A stretch of 64,000 nt of DNA from CALODP01 sp942492055 (GCA_942492055.1 CALODP010000015.1:620001-684000), one strand, 5' to 3'. Counted from the first letter of the stretch, positions 34,975 through 45,301 are shown. Notes: generated by a model not told the origin, from the letters alone. A program made the numbers and translations.

Positions 34975-36018
34975 ATGGCATCTGAAAAAGACGCAAAATT
35001 GAAAATTCTTGACGACACCATACTAAGTATAGAAAAATCTTACGGAAAAGGGACAATCATGAAATTGGGGGACGGAGTAGTTCAAAAATTGGACGCGATT
35101 TCTACAGGTTCCATTTCATTGGATTACGCGCTTGGAATAGGTGGTGTTCCCAAAGGGAGAATTATTGAGATTTACGGCCCGGAATCTTCCGGTAAAACTA
35201 CGGTTTGTCTTCACATAATAGCCGAAGCCCAGAAAAGAGGTGGATTGGCTGCTTTCATTGACGCTGAGCACGCTCTTGATATAGGCTACGCCAAAAAATT
35301 GAATGTTGACGTAAATAATCTTCTTTTGTCACAGCCTGATTACGGTGAACAAGCTCTTGAAATAGTAGATACTTTAGTAAGAAGTAACGCCTTAGATATA
35401 ATTATTATCGATTCTGTTGCCGCTCTTGTGCCTCGTTCGGAAATAGAAGGGGAAATGGGGGATGCTCAAATGGGTGTCCAAGCAAGATTAATGTCTCAGG
35501 CATTAAGAAAAATTACCGGCGCGGTAAGTCGCTCCAAAACGAGTGTAATCTTTACTAACCAATTACGTAGTAAAATCGGTGTTATGTTTGGAAATCCTGA
35601 AACTACTACCGGCGGTAATGCGTTGAAATTTTACGCTTCAGTAAGAATGGATATCAGAAGGATTGCTGCTATCAAAAACGGTGAAGAGATTGTAGGAAAC
35701 AGAACCAAGGTTAAAGTTGTAAAGAATAAGGTTGCTCCTCCGTTCAAGCAAGTTGAGTTTGATATTCTTTATAATGAAGGAATTAGTAAAACAGGTGACT
35801 TGATAGATCTTGGAGTAAATCATGGAATCATCAAAAAAAGTGGCGCATGGTTTACATACGGAGAGGACAGATTTCAGGGGAAGGAACAATTTCGTACTAA
35901 ACTGAACGAAATGGATGATGTTCGTAATAAACTTGAATTGGAAATAAGAGAAAAATTGGAGCTCCCGACTGAAGACTTAAAGGCTAAGCTTGAAGCTCCA
36001 GTAGCTGAGGAAAAATAG
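34975..36018 (+). CDS. recA: Recombinase RecA
   Basis: 347 aa. Walker A GPESSGKTT (68-76), Walker B LDIIIIDSVAALVP, the loop L1 region EGEMGDAQMG and L2 region FTNQLRSKIGVMFGNPETTTGG are all intact. RecA forms filaments on single-stranded DNA for recombination and the SOS response. GGAGG lies 7 bp before the ATG. No obvious LexA box was recognised. recX follows 8 bp later. Confidence 0.98.
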   Translation: MASEKDAKLKILDDTILSIEKSYGKGTIMKLGDGVVQKLDAISTGSISLDYALGIGGVPKGRIIEIYGPESSGKTTVCLHIIAEAQKRGGLAAFIDAEHALDIGYAKKLNVDVNNLLLSQPDYGEQALEIVDTLVRSNALDIIIIDSVAALVPRSEIEGEMGDAQMGVQARLMSQALRKITGAVSRSKTSVIFTNQLRSKIGVMFGNPETTTGGNALKFYASVRMDIRRIAAIKNGEEIVGNRTKVKVVKNKVAPPFKQVEFDILYNEGISKTGDLIDLGVNHGIIKKSGAWFTYGEDRFQGKEQFRTKLNEMDDVRNKLELEIREKLELPTEDLKAKLEAPVAEEK

Positions 36019-36026
36019 TATAAAAA

Positions 36027-36644
36027 ATGGTTATCACTTCTGTTAGAAAGAAAGGGAATTCGATATTTCTCTTTTTCGAAGATGGATCTAACATAAAAGT
36101 TAATTACGAGGCATATATTGCCAGTGGTTTGACAATTGGAAATGAAGCCGCGCCGGATATAATTGCGCGGCTTCAACAATATACGGAGTTATATGAAACC
36201 AAGTTAGCCGCGTTTAGGATTTTGTCTGTCAGATCACATTCAAAATTTGAGCTTAAGAGAAAATTGATCCAAAGGGAGTTTTCTCCGAATGTTATTAATG
36301 AAGTATTCCAAGAGTTCGAAAGATTCGGATATTTGGATGACAGACATTTCGCAATGGTATTTGCTGAGGAGAAACTAAGAAAAAGACAAGGGAGTAATAA
36401 GATCCGGAATCAACTTCTTGCAAAAGGTGTTGATAGAGAGACAATTGATTTTGTCTTGCGTGAAATTTCTTCGGAAACACAGGAAGAGAGTGCCCTATAT
36501 TTGGCTGAAAAGAAGCTGAAATCAATGGCCGTAAAGGAATCGGACAGCTTTAAAATTAAAGCAAAAATATATTCTTTTTTACAAAATCGCGGATTTTCTG
36601 GAGATATTATTTCATCTGTAATTGAGAAGCTAAATCTTTCTTAA
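36027..36644 (+). CDS. recX: RecX-family regulator of RecA
   Basis: 205 aa with three helical RecX repeats (RSHSKFELKRKLIQREF, FERFGYLDDRHFA, GSNKIRNQLLAKGV) after an N-terminal strand domain. RecX modulates RecA filaments, and its position right after recA is typical. The ribosome site is weak, so it may rely on coupling with recA. Confidence 0.92.
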   Translation: MVITSVRKKGNSIFLFFEDGSNIKVNYEAYIASGLTIGNEAAPDIIARLQQYTELYETKLAAFRILSVRSHSKFELKRKLIQREFSPNVINEVFQEFERFGYLDDRHFAMVFAEEKLRKRQGSNKIRNQLLAKGVDRETIDFVLREISSETQEESALYLAEKKLKSMAVKESDSFKIKAKIYSFLQNRGFSGDIISSVIEKLNLS

Positions 36645-36667
36645 TTGCCGTGAAATAAAGTTGAAAT

Positions 36668-36692
36668 CCACCCAATAGTTTCGCTATTTTGG
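36668..36692 (+). terminator. Possible hairpin after recX
   Basis: CCCAATAG and CTATTTTGGG can pair around TTTCG, but no T tract follows, so termination is uncertain. Confidence 0.3.
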
Positions 36693-36714
36693 GAGTTAAA
36701 TTTTCGGATTCTTT

Positions 36715-37884
36715 ATGGATATGTTCAAAGGGTTAGACTATTTCAACATCGAACTACTTCTTACCGACGAAGAAATACTCGTCCGAAACAGTGTGCGTGA
36801 ATTTGTGAGCGCAGAAATCATTCCGATAATTGAAAATCATTACGAAAAAGGGAATTTTCCGACTGAATTAGTTCCAAAGCTAGCTGAGCTTGGAATATTC
36901 GGAATGACTCTACCGGAAAAATACGGCTGTGCCGGAATGAATAATATAGCCTACGGATTGGTAATGCAAGAACTTGAACGAGGGGATAGCGGAGTTCGAA
37001 GTTTTGCCTCTGTACAAAGCGCTCTTGTTATGTACCCTATTTATACTTTTGGCAGCGATGAGCAAAAAGAATATTGGTTGCCGAAATTAGCTGCCGGATC
37101 GAAAATAGGCTGTTTCGGATTAACCGAACCTGATTACGGTTCCAATCCGGGAGGAATGATTACCAAAGCTGTTAAAGCGGAAGGTGGTTATATTCTTAAC
37201 GGCGCAAAAATGTGGATCACGAATGGCACAATTGCTGACGTAGCGGTTGTTTGGGCAAAACTTGACGGCGAGGTGAGAGGATTTTTGGTGGAAAAGGGAA
37301 CGAAAGGATTTTCCGCTCCCGAAATGAAAGGGAAACATTCTCTGAGAGCGTCAATAACTTCCGAGCTGATTTTGGAGGATGTATTTGTTCCGGAGAAGGA
37401 TATTCTCCCAGAATCAAAAGGGCTAAAATCTCCTTTGATGTGTCTAAATCAGGCTAGGTACGGAATTGCCTGGGGCGTTATCGGATCGATGATGACTTGT
37501 TATGATGCCGCCTTGAACTACTCCAAATCCAGAATCCAATTTGATAAACCGATAGCAGCCTTTCAACTGACACAAAAAAAATTAGCCTTTATGGTTACTG
37601 AAATAACCAAGGCACAATTATTAGTATATCAGTTGGCAAAGCTAAAAGATCAGGGGATCGCAAAGCATACGCAAATATCTTTGGCAAAAAGAAACAATTG
37701 CGAAATGGCTCTCGAAATTGCCAGAGAAGCCAGAGAAATATTAGGAGCAAACGGAATATTAAACGAATATCCTGTTATGAGACACGGCGCTAATTTGGAA
37801 TCGGTTAAAACATACGAAGGAACTCATGAGATGCATACTCTTATCATAGGAGAGGATGTTACCGGATTTGCCGCTTTTAAGTGA
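36715..37884 (+). CDS. Acyl-CoA dehydrogenase, glutaryl-CoA dehydrogenase-like
   Basis: 389-aa FAD enzyme. RSFASVQSALVMYPI near residue 98 resembles the glutaryl-CoA dehydrogenase substrate loop with its Arg. GLTEPDYGSNPGGM and WITNG form the flavin site, and YEGTHEMHTLIIG near 372 holds the catalytic Glu. It oxidises an acyl-CoA, possibly glutaryl-CoA. It overlaps no gene; guaB starts 32 bp later, so a shared transcript is likely. Confidence 0.86.
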   Translation: MDMFKGLDYFNIELLLTDEEILVRNSVREFVSAEIIPIIENHYEKGNFPTELVPKLAELGIFGMTLPEKYGCAGMNNIAYGLVMQELERGDSGVRSFASVQSALVMYPIYTFGSDEQKEYWLPKLAAGSKIGCFGLTEPDYGSNPGGMITKAVKAEGGYILNGAKMWITNGTIADVAVVWAKLDGEVRGFLVEKGTKGFSAPEMKGKHSLRASITSELILEDVFVPEKDILPESKGLKSPLMCLNQARYGIAWGVIGSMMTCYDAALNYSKSRIQFDKPIAAFQLTQKKLAFMVTEITKAQLLVYQLAKLKDQGIAKHTQISLAKRNNCEMALEIAREAREILGANGILNEYPVMRHGANLESVKTYEGTHEMHTLIIGEDVTGFAAFK

Positions 37885-37916
37885 AAATAATTAATAATTA
37901 TAACATAGAGGAGTGT

Positions 37917-39386
37917 ATGACTAACGAAAAGATCGCTTACGACGGAATTACTTTTGATGACGTGCTACTGATTCCCGGAAAATCTGAAATTCTTCCGAAA
38001 GAGACAGAACTTAAAGCACATCTTACCGAAAAAATAACACTAAACGTTCCTTTCCTTTCTGCGGCAATGGATACCGTTACCGAGGCAAGAATGGCTATCG
38101 CTATGGCTGAACAAGGTGGAATCGGTATAATTCACAAAAATATGTCGATTGAAAAGCAAGCTGATGAGGTAGACAGAGTAAAAAGATCCGAAAGCGGAAT
38201 GATTGTTAAACCAATCACTTTAACGGAAGATAAATCCGTTGGGGATGCTTTGGGTTTGATGAAGAAATATAGAATCTCAGGTGTTCCGATTGTTGACGAT
38301 AACCAGAAGTTAATAGGGATTCTTACAAACCGTGATCTTCGTTTTGAGTTTAACGTACAACTCCCGATTCGTGAAATAATGACTAAAGAGAATTTAAGAA
38401 CCGCTCCGATCGGAACTACTTTGGACGAGGCTGAAATTCTTTTACAAAAATATAGAATTGAAAAATTACCGGTTGTTGATGATAACGGTATTCTGAAAGG
38501 TTTGATTACATATAAAGATATTTCTAAGAGAAAAAAATATCCGAACGCATGCAAAGATGAACTCGGACGTCTTCGTGTCGGTGCCGGTGTCGGTGCTTCC
38601 GTTGATGTTCTTGATAGAGTTAAAGCTCTTGTCGACGCAAATGTTGACGTAATCGTTGTCGATTCGGCACACGGGCATTCTGTCGGTGTTATTGAGACAG
38701 TAAGAAAGATCCGAAAGCAGTTCCCTGATTTGGAAATGATTGCCGGAAATATCGTTACTCCTCAAGCTGCTCTTGATTTGGTAGAGGCCGGAGCGAACGC
38801 TGTAAAGGTTGGCGTGGGTCCCGGATCAATTTGTACAACAAGAATGATTGCAGGTGTGGGTGTTCCGCAAATATCCGCAATAATGAAGGTTGCTGAAGTG
38901 TTGAAGGGAACAAAAACCCGTTTGATTGCAGATGGCGGAATTAAGCAAACCGGTGATGTCGCTAAAGCAATAGCTGCCGGAGCTGATATAGTAATGATCG
39001 GTGGAATGTTTGCCGGAGTTGATGAAACTCCGGGTGAAAAAGTACTCTTCGAAGGAAGAAGCTTCAAAGTATACAGAGGCATGGGGTCTTTGGGAGCTAT
39101 GAAACAGGGAAGTAGCGACAGATATTTCCAAGATCCGGAAGAAGATGTAAAAAAACTTGTTCCCGAAGGTGTTGAAGGACGTGTTCCTTACAAAGGCCCT
39201 CTGGCTGATACTGTCTATCAGTTTATCGGAGGACTTCGAGCTGCAATGGGGTATTGCGGAGCTAAAACAATTGAGGAAATGAAGAGTAAGACTCAGTTTG
39301 TTAAGATCTCCGCTTCCGGTTTAATCGAAAGTCATCCTCATGATGTGATTATTACTCAGGAAGCTCCTAATTACAGAACGAAATAA
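37917..39386 (+). CDS. guaB: IMP dehydrogenase
   Basis: 489 aa. It converts IMP to XMP in GTP synthesis. N-terminal TFDDVLLIPG, a CBS pair at about 90-205 (ILTNRDLRF, LKGLITYKDI), then the active-site loop GVGPGSICTTRM with the catalytic Cys, GGMFAGVDETPGE and RYFQ. I start at 37917, with GAGGAG upstream; a longer frame would overlap the acyl-CoA dehydrogenase gene. CBS domains allow nucleotide regulation. Confidence 0.97.
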   Translation: MTNEKIAYDGITFDDVLLIPGKSEILPKETELKAHLTEKITLNVPFLSAAMDTVTEARMAIAMAEQGGIGIIHKNMSIEKQADEVDRVKRSESGMIVKPITLTEDKSVGDALGLMKKYRISGVPIVDDNQKLIGILTNRDLRFEFNVQLPIREIMTKENLRTAPIGTTLDEAEILLQKYRIEKLPVVDDNGILKGLITYKDISKRKKYPNACKDELGRLRVGAGVGASVDVLDRVKALVDANVDVIVVDSAHGHSVGVIETVRKIRKQFPDLEMIAGNIVTPQAALDLVEAGANAVKVGVGPGSICTTRMIAGVGVPQISAIMKVAEVLKGTKTRLIADGGIKQTGDVAKAIAAGADIVMIGGMFAGVDETPGEKVLFEGRSFKVYRGMGSLGAMKQGSSDRYFQDPEEDVKKLVPEGVEGRVPYKGPLADTVYQFIGGLRAAMGYCGAKTIEEMKSKTQFVKISASGLIESHPHDVIITQEAPNYRTK

Positions 39387-39420
39387 TATTGATAATAATG
39401 TATTTACGGAAGAAAAATTA

Positions 39421-40704
39421 ATGTTTAAGGCTCTTGTTATAGCATATTATTTTCCCCCAATGGGATTAAGCGGGGTACAGAGAACTCTTAAGTTTACGAA
39501 ATATATGAGCAAGTTTAATTGGCATCCGACTGTTATTACAGCCGGAAATGCCGGTTATTACGCTCACGATACTTCATTACTTAAAGAGGCTGACAATTCG
39601 GATATCAGAATTATTCGTACGGATGCCTTGGATCCTAACTCGGTGTTATCCAAATTCGGTACGATTAACATGCCGAGAGAGGCTGTACGTAAAGTACTCA
39701 GTGCTGTCAGTAAAACTCTATTTATCCCCGACAACAAATTCTCATGGGCAAAAAAAGCTTATAAAGTTGCCGATAAGTTATTGAAAGAAGAGAAGTTTGA
39801 TGTTATTTACATCACGATGCCTCCTTTCTCTATTTTCCCTTTGGCCGCAAAGCTAAAGGAGAAATACAATATCCCGTTGGTGGTTGATTATCGTGATTTG
39901 TGGTTTGGAAACCAATTTGCTTTTTATCCTTCACCGTATCATAAATTCAAGAATAAGAAACTTGAAAGTGAGGCATTAAGAAAGGCTGATAAAGTAATAG
40001 CGGTAAACAGAAGAGTTAAGGAACGGTTGATCACTACATATCCGTTCCTCGATTTTAATGATATCGTTATCGTACCGCACGGATACGATCCTGAGGATTT
40101 TTTGAATAATAAGCCTTTCCCGCTACCGGGGGATAAGTTAAAGCTGTTGTATTCGGGTATTTTTTACGAAAACATAACTCCTAAGTATTTTCTTAAGGCT
40201 TTCCGTGAACTCGCAAAAGAGCGTCCCGATGTTGCGGAAAACATAGAGCTACATTTCGCCGGTCTTTTACGAAAAGAGAACAAAAAGCTTATTAATAAAC
40301 TTGGGCTTCATCCTTTTGTTCACGATCACGGTTATCTTAATCACGATGAGGTGATTAAAAGAATTAAGGCGGTCGATGTACTCTGGATGATGTTGGGTAA
40401 CGGTAAGAATATGGAAAATGTTACCGCCGGAAAATTGTTTGAGTATTTCGGTTCCGGTAAACCGATTATTGCTTGCTTACCCGACGGTGCTTCCAAGATG
40501 GTAGCTAAGGAATATAAGGCGACATTTTTAACCGAGCCTGATAACATCGAACAGATAAAGAATACAATTCTCGAAGTTCATAGATTGTTCAAGGAGGGAA
40601 ATCTTCCCAAGCCTGATGATGACTTTGTTATGCAACACGATCGGGAATTATTAACCAAAAAATTAACACAGCAATTTCAATTTCTACTAAAGGAAGAAGT
40701 ATGA
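39421..40704 (+). CDS. Glycosyltransferase (GT4-like)
   Basis: 427 aa in two Rossmann-like halves. N-terminal FKALVIAYYFPPMGLSG is the glycosyltransferase subfamily 4 pattern; LPLVVDYRDLW is found in relatives. The C-terminal half has KLLYSGIF, HFAGLL, and NVTAGKLFEYFGSGKPIIA, where the E of the EX7E-like motif binds the sugar nucleotide. It probably builds envelope glycans. It overlaps purD by 4 bp. Confidence 0.87.
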   Translation: MFKALVIAYYFPPMGLSGVQRTLKFTKYMSKFNWHPTVITAGNAGYYAHDTSLLKEADNSDIRIIRTDALDPNSVLSKFGTINMPREAVRKVLSAVSKTLFIPDNKFSWAKKAYKVADKLLKEEKFDVIYITMPPFSIFPLAAKLKEKYNIPLVVDYRDLWFGNQFAFYPSPYHKFKNKKLESEALRKADKVIAVNRRVKERLITTYPFLDFNDIVIVPHGYDPEDFLNNKPFPLPGDKLKLLYSGIFYENITPKYFLKAFRELAKERPDVAENIELHFAGLLRKENKKLINKLGLHPFVHDHGYLNHDEVIKRIKAVDVLWMMLGNGKNMENVTAGKLFEYFGSGKPIIACLPDGASKMVAKEYKATFLTEPDNIEQIKNTILEVHRLFKEGNLPKPDDDFVMQHDRELLTKKLTQQFQFLLKEEV

Positions 40705-41975
40705 ATGTTTTGATTATCGGCTCGGGCGGTAGAGAGCATGCTCTGGCTTATAAGATATCGAAAAGTGATAAGTTAGATAGATTATTCATTTCACCCGGAA
40801 ATCCGGGAACTGCTCAACTTGGTAAAAATGTCGAGTTGAATTTGAATGAGGAAAACAAGGTTGTTGAGTTCTGTAATGACAACAAAATCGACCTTGTTGT
40901 TGTTGGCCCCGAAATTCCTTTGGTTGACGGAATAGCTGACGTTCTTAGAAAAAACAACATTGCTGTTTTCGGTCCGGATAAAGGAGCTGCAATGATCGAA
41001 GGGGACAAGTCATTTTCAAAAGAATTGATGAAGAAATATGATATTCCCACCGCAGCTTTCAAAGTGTTTGCTGATGATAGTAAAGCTGAAGCAGAAGCTT
41101 ATCTCTCGGAAATTTCTTATCCGACTGTAATTAAAGCATCAGGATTGGCTGCCGGAAAGGGAGTCCTGATTTGCGAGAACAAAGCAGAGGCCGAAGACGC
41201 GTTGAACTCGATTTTTGAGGAAAAAGAATTCGGTGACGCGGGGAATACAATTGTAATTGAAGAGTTCATGGTTGGACAAGAAGCTTCTCTTTTCGCCATT
41301 ACCGATGGGGATGATTACGTTCTTTTACCAGCTGCACAGGATCACAAGAGAATTTTCGACGGGGACAAAGGAAAAAATACCGGCGGAATGGGGGCTTATA
41401 CTCCGGCTCCGATAGCTACTCATGAAATTATTGCTCAAGCCGAAGAGAAAATAATAAAGCCTACTTTGGCCGCAATGAAAGCCGAAGGGAAAAAATATAA
41501 TGGTTGTTTATATGCCGGTTTAATGATTACCGAAGAAGGCCCTAAAGTTGTCGAATTCAATTGTCGTTTCGGGGATCCTGAAACCCAGGTTGTTTTACCA
41601 GTTTTGGACGGTGATCTTTTGGAATTATTACATTCTGCCGCGAAAGGGAAGATCAATAAAGAAGCTGTTTCTTATTCGGGTAAATCGGCGGTTTGTGTTG
41701 TTGCCGCTTCGGAAGGATATCCCGGAAGCTACAAAAAAGGATTCGTAATTAATGGATTAAATGAAGCTGAATCTGATAATGTTGTAGTATTCCATGCCGG
41801 CACTAAAGAGAGTGAAGGAAATGTTGTTACGAGTGGTGGAAGAGTTCTTGGAGTTACAGCGATAAATGATGAAGGTAATATCGGGCAAAGCAAACTGGAA
41901 GCTTACAATGCCCTGAATAAAATTTGTTTTGAAGGAATCTACTTTAGAAAAGATATTTCCGACAAAGCGCTCTAA
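40701..41975 (+). CDS. purD: Phosphoribosylamine-glycine ligase
   Basis: 424 aa ATP-grasp enzyme, purine step two. N-terminal VLIIGSGGREHALAYK, PEIPLVDG, the ATP-grasp stretch PTVIKASGLAAGKGVLI, the signature LYAGLMITEEGPKVVEFNCRFGDPE, and the C-terminal domain. Translationally coupled to the glycosyltransferase. The stop is 8 bp from the convergent HIT gene end. Confidence 0.97.
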   Translation: MNVLIIGSGGREHALAYKISKSDKLDRLFISPGNPGTAQLGKNVELNLNEENKVVEFCNDNKIDLVVVGPEIPLVDGIADVLRKNNIAVFGPDKGAAMIEGDKSFSKELMKKYDIPTAAFKVFADDSKAEAEAYLSEISYPTVIKASGLAAGKGVLICENKAEAEDALNSIFEEKEFGDAGNTIVIEEFMVGQEASLFAITDGDDYVLLPAAQDHKRIFDGDKGKNTGGMGAYTPAPIATHEIIAQAEEKIIKPTLAAMKAEGKKYNGCLYAGLMITEEGPKVVEFNCRFGDPETQVVLPVLDGDLLELLHSAAKGKINKEAVSYSGKSAVCVVAASEGYPGSYKKGFVINGLNEAESDNVVVFHAGTKESEGNVVTSGGRVLGVTAINDEGNIGQSKLEAYNALNKICFEGIYFRKDISDKAL

Positions 41976-41983
41976 GTTTGGCA

Positions 41984-42331
41984 TCAACCGGGAGGCCAGG
42001 TCATTTTGCGACCTCCTAAAAGATGCATATGCAAATGATACACATCCTGACCACCATTCTTGTCGCAATTGAAAACCAATCTGAAACCATCTTTGGCTAT
42101 TTTCTCTTCTTCGGCAATCTTGTTTGCCACGTCAAACATTTCGGCCAATAGAGTTGCGTGTTCCGATCCCTTAAGATCCCTTACCGTTGGAATTTCTATT
42201 TTGGGAATTACCAAAATATGAGTCGGTGCCTGAGGATTGATATCCCTAAAGGCTAACACGTTTTCAGATTCGTAAACAATATCGGCCGGAATTTCTTTCC
42301 GAATGATTTTACTAAATATTGTTTCTGCCAT
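41984..42331 (-). CDS. HIT-family nucleotide-binding protein
   Basis: 115 aa. The histidine triad is YHLHMHLLGG near residue 97, with FRDINPQAPTHILVIPK earlier, as in HinT. It hydrolyses purine nucleoside phosphoramidates or similar AMP conjugates. It lies 6 bp after the NtrC-type regulator and is probably co-transcribed. Confidence 0.95.
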   Translation of the reverse strand: MAETIFSKIIRKEIPADIVYESENVLAFRDINPQAPTHILVIPKIEIPTVRDLKGSEHATLLAEMFDVANKIAEEEKIAKDGFRLVFNCDKNGGQDVYHLHMHLLGGRKMTWPPG

Positions 42332-42337
42332 TATTGT

Positions 42338-43690
42338 TTACCCCTTTTCGATATTATATTTTTTCATTTTACTGTAAAGGTGACTTCTTTGAATATCCAA
42401 TATCTCAGCGGTCTTGCTGATATTCCAATCATTCGATTCCAATTGTTTTTCAATGAATGCCTTCTCGGTTTTTTCTTTGAATTCTTGGAAAGAATTTGAA
42501 ATATCGAGTAAGTCGTTCAGTTTGCTTTCCCCTCCGGGATGAAGCTTCACAATGTCTTCCGCTTTTATTTCCGGATGAGGAACCATAATCACAATTCGTT
42601 CGATCATATTTTTTAACTCTCTTACGTTTCCAGTCCAAGGGAGTTTCTTTAAAGCGCTAAGAGCATCTTTACTGAATGTGATCGGTGATTTTCCGTTTTT
42701 CGAGCAAACTATTTTCGCAAAATGCTCGGCCAAAATAGGAATATCATCTTTCCTTTCACGTAACGGGGGAACATGAATTGGAATAACATTTAATCTATGA
42801 TAAAGGTCTTCTCGGAAATTGTCGTTTCCTATTTCATCACGAAGATCTTTATTTGTAGCAGAAATGATTCTAACGTCAACATCAATCTTTACACCCCCAC
42901 CAACTCGTTCGATCTTCTGATCTTCAATGGCTCTGAGTACTTTTGCCTGAGCTTGTAGCGACATATCTCCTATTTCATCGAGAAACAAAGTTCCTTTGTT
43001 CGCCAGTTCGAATCGTCCGATTCTTTTATTGAAAGCTCCTGTAAACGAGCCCTTTTCATGTCCGAAAAGTTCCGACTCAATTAGCTCATTCGGAATAGCG
43101 GCGCAATTTACCTCTACCAAATCATGCTCGGAACGGGTACTTCTTTTATGAATCTCTCTGGCTACCAATTCTTTTCCGGTACCGTTTTCTCCGGTAATAA
43201 AGACCCTGGCTTCTGTTGCGGCTACTCTTTCTATTGTTTCCAATATTCCAAGGATGGCCGGACTTTCTCCGAGAATCAAATTATCACTCTCAAGATCGGC
43301 TTTAAGTTTTTTGTTCTCTTTTACCAGTGAAGCGTTTTTTGCGGCGTTGCGTATGGCTATTAAAAGCTTGTCTCTGTCAATTGGTTTTTCGATAAAATCG
43401 AATGCCCCGAGTTTTGTTGCTTTTACAGCGTTTTCAAGACTACTATAAGCCGAGATCATAATAACGTTAATCGAAAGTTCTTTCTCTCTAATTTGTTGAA
43501 GAACTTCGAATCCGTTTAATCCGGGCATTTGGATATCCAATAACATCGCGTCAAAAGATGCTTCTTCTAATCTGGCTAGCCCTTTTGTAGCGTCTGTAAA
43601 ATATTCTACCGCGTAATCCTCATATTCGAGGATCATTTGAATACTTTCACATATTTCGACTTCGTCGTCGATGATTAGTATTGATTTCAT
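42338..43690 (-). CDS. NtrC-type sigma-54 response regulator
   Basis: 450 aa in the usual order. The receiver domain (1-120) has IDDE and the phospho-acceptor in LLDIQMPG. The AAA+ domain has Walker A GENGTGKE, the sigma-54 loop GSFTGA (usual GAFTGA with A to S) and Walker B TLFLDEIGD. The Fis-type helix-turn-helix is at the end (NISKTAEILDIQRSHLYSK). No sensor kinase is adjacent. It overlaps the upstream secreted-protein gene by 4 bp. Confidence 0.95.
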   Translation of the reverse strand: MKSILIIDDEVEICESIQMILEYEDYAVEYFTDATKGLARLEEASFDAMLLDIQMPGLNGFEVLQQIREKELSINVIMISAYSSLENAVKATKLGAFDFIEKPIDRDKLLIAIRNAAKNASLVKENKKLKADLESDNLILGESPAILGILETIERVAATEARVFITGENGTGKELVAREIHKRSTRSEHDLVEVNCAAIPNELIESELFGHEKGSFTGAFNKRIGRFELANKGTLFLDEIGDMSLQAQAKVLRAIEDQKIERVGGGVKIDVDVRIISATNKDLRDEIGNDNFREDLYHRLNVIPIHVPPLRERKDDIPILAEHFAKIVCSKNGKSPITFSKDALSALKKLPWTGNVRELKNMIERIVIMVPHPEIKAEDIVKLHPGGESKLNDLLDISNSFQEFKEKTEKAFIEKQLESNDWNISKTAEILDIQRSHLYSKMKKYNIEKG

Positions 43691-44361
43691 TTCTGATTTT
43701 CTTTTATATGGATTTGCGAATATAATGCGAACATGTCAGACGGCATCACTTTTTTCCCCTCGTCAAGTAGCTTTCCGAATTCTTCTCCTAATCGGTTTAC
43801 TCTCATATCCCTTTCGTCAATTGCTCCGTCTACTTTGAATGCGTCTTCGAATAACTCAACAAAGATACTCATAAATTTTGAAAAATTGAAAAAGCTTATG
43901 TTTTTAGCGAAAAATGCATTACCGAAAAAATGTGGTAATTTATCATTATCACCATTTTTGCTTTTGGGGGAATCGGGTAATAGATACCGTGGTAAATTTT
44001 TCTTCGCTTCCGTGAATAGGGAATCGGGAGCAACCGGTAGCGGTATATTAAAGTCAATTCCGGTATAGGGCAGCTTCAACGGGAGTCTGTTGTAGGGAAG
44101 AGTCGCCATTGTTAAAGCCAATAAAGCCTCGGAATAATCTCCCTCGTAATAAGTAACGGCTTTTACAAAAAGTGTATCAACAAGATCAATATCTTTGTGG
44201 GTAACTTGCAAAGAATCATACTCTTGCGAGCAGAGATAGTTAGCAAGATAAAAAATCCCCGAATGAAGATCCGGTTTAGCAGATATTTCACATGTAAATA
44301 GAAAGAAAATAATTATCGGAAGTAATATTTTTTTATATTGTGTTATCAAAAAAAAATCCAA
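43687..44361 (-). CDS. Secreted protein of unknown function
   Basis: About 224 aa; the start is uncertain, as the frame opens with a TTG beside a run of nine T. A hydrophobic segment (ILLPIIIFFLFTCEISA) looks like a signal peptide or lipobox-like end. The mature part is helical and unlike families I know. It overlaps the regulator by 4 bp, so it may be a sensor partner or simply co-expressed. Confidence 0.65.
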   Translation of the reverse strand: MDFFLITQYKKILLPIIIFFLFTCEISAKPDLHSGIFYLANYLCSQEYDSLQVTHKDIDLVDTLFVKAVTYYEGDYSEALLALTMATLPYNRLPLKLPYTGIDFNIPLPVAPDSLFTEAKKNLPRYLLPDSPKSKNGDNDKLPHFFGNAFFAKNISFFNFSKFMSIFVELFEDAFKVDGAIDERDMRVNRLGEEFGKLLDEGKKVMPSDMFALYSQIHIKENQK

Positions 44362-44452
44362 AAACTTTTGAAATAATCTGGAAAATAAGAGAATAATCTA
44401 CGAAATTTTCCGGAGCAATTGTAAATATTCGGTAATTAAGTTAGAAGCCTAA

Positions 44453-45301
44453 ATGAGAAAAATTAGTTTTACTATTCTGTTTCTATTCGCCTCTTTGCTA
44501 TTGGCGCAAGATATTGATTTCAGAACCGAAGCTTTCGTTTTCGAAGGGGAATTATCATACGAAGATCCCTTTCAAAAAGAGTTCGGAAGATATGACGCTT
44601 ATCAGCTACAATTTAATAAAGGAGACTTTGTTCGTTTTAATGTTCACGCGGAATTTGCTCCTTTGCTTGTCTTTGTTAATCCTAATAACGAATACGCTCT
44701 TACTTATCCCAGTGAGGAATCACAAATGGTTGTTTACGAAAGGGAGATTGAGCAAACCGGTACATGGTTGCTTTATGTTGTAGGGGATAGTCTTGATGTA
44801 GGAAAACATTTTGTTAATGTTAATTATGTTTCGGCCGGTGCCAAGAAGTTTTCACGAAATCGTGATTTTTGTTCCTCCGTTCAGTTTCTTTTGGCTCATG
44901 CAAATTCCGGCTTTTTCTTTCTAAAAGAAGAAAAAGAAGACGGAGCCGAGGACTATTTCGATTCCAAATTTAAGTTCGAAGGAGCGTTGAATACGGAAAT
45001 CGTGTCGAAATGGAACGAAACATTCAGAACAACTTTGTTCGATGGGGATCGGCAAAAAAGTGTGGTTGAAAAATATGAGGGGCTATACAAAACTCTAACG
45101 GAATGCCTTGGCGGTTATTGGTACGAAACAGAAGTAACTTCAATCGAATCGATTGAGAGAAAGGGTAGAGAAAGAGTAAAATGCGCCGATTTCAAGCAGG
45201 TTACTCCTCAAAACGTTGATAAAACAATCCGTCTCGAATTAACGAAAAGGAAAAACGAAGAGAATTATAAGGTTGAGTTTATTGTGGTAACCGGAATGTG
45301 A
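44453..45301 (+). CDS. Secreted protein with PPC-like beta domain
   Basis: 282 aa with signal peptide (ISFTILFLFASLLLAQ). Residues of about 25-130 resemble a bacterial pre-peptidase C-terminal (PPC) sandwich: DAYQLQFNKGDFVRF, APLLVFVNPNNEYA, TGTWLLYVVGD. The C-terminal half is unlike any family I know and has three Cys. No protease domain is present. A terminator follows. Confidence 0.65.
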   Translation: MRKISFTILFLFASLLLAQDIDFRTEAFVFEGELSYEDPFQKEFGRYDAYQLQFNKGDFVRFNVHAEFAPLLVFVNPNNEYALTYPSEESQMVVYEREIEQTGTWLLYVVGDSLDVGKHFVNVNYVSAGAKKFSRNRDFCSSVQFLLAHANSGFFFLKEEKEDGAEDYFDSKFKFEGALNTEIVSKWNETFRTTLFDGDRQKSVVEKYEGLYKTLTECLGGYWYETEVTSIESIERKGRERVKCADFKQVTPQNVDKTIRLELTKRKNEENYKVEFIVVTGM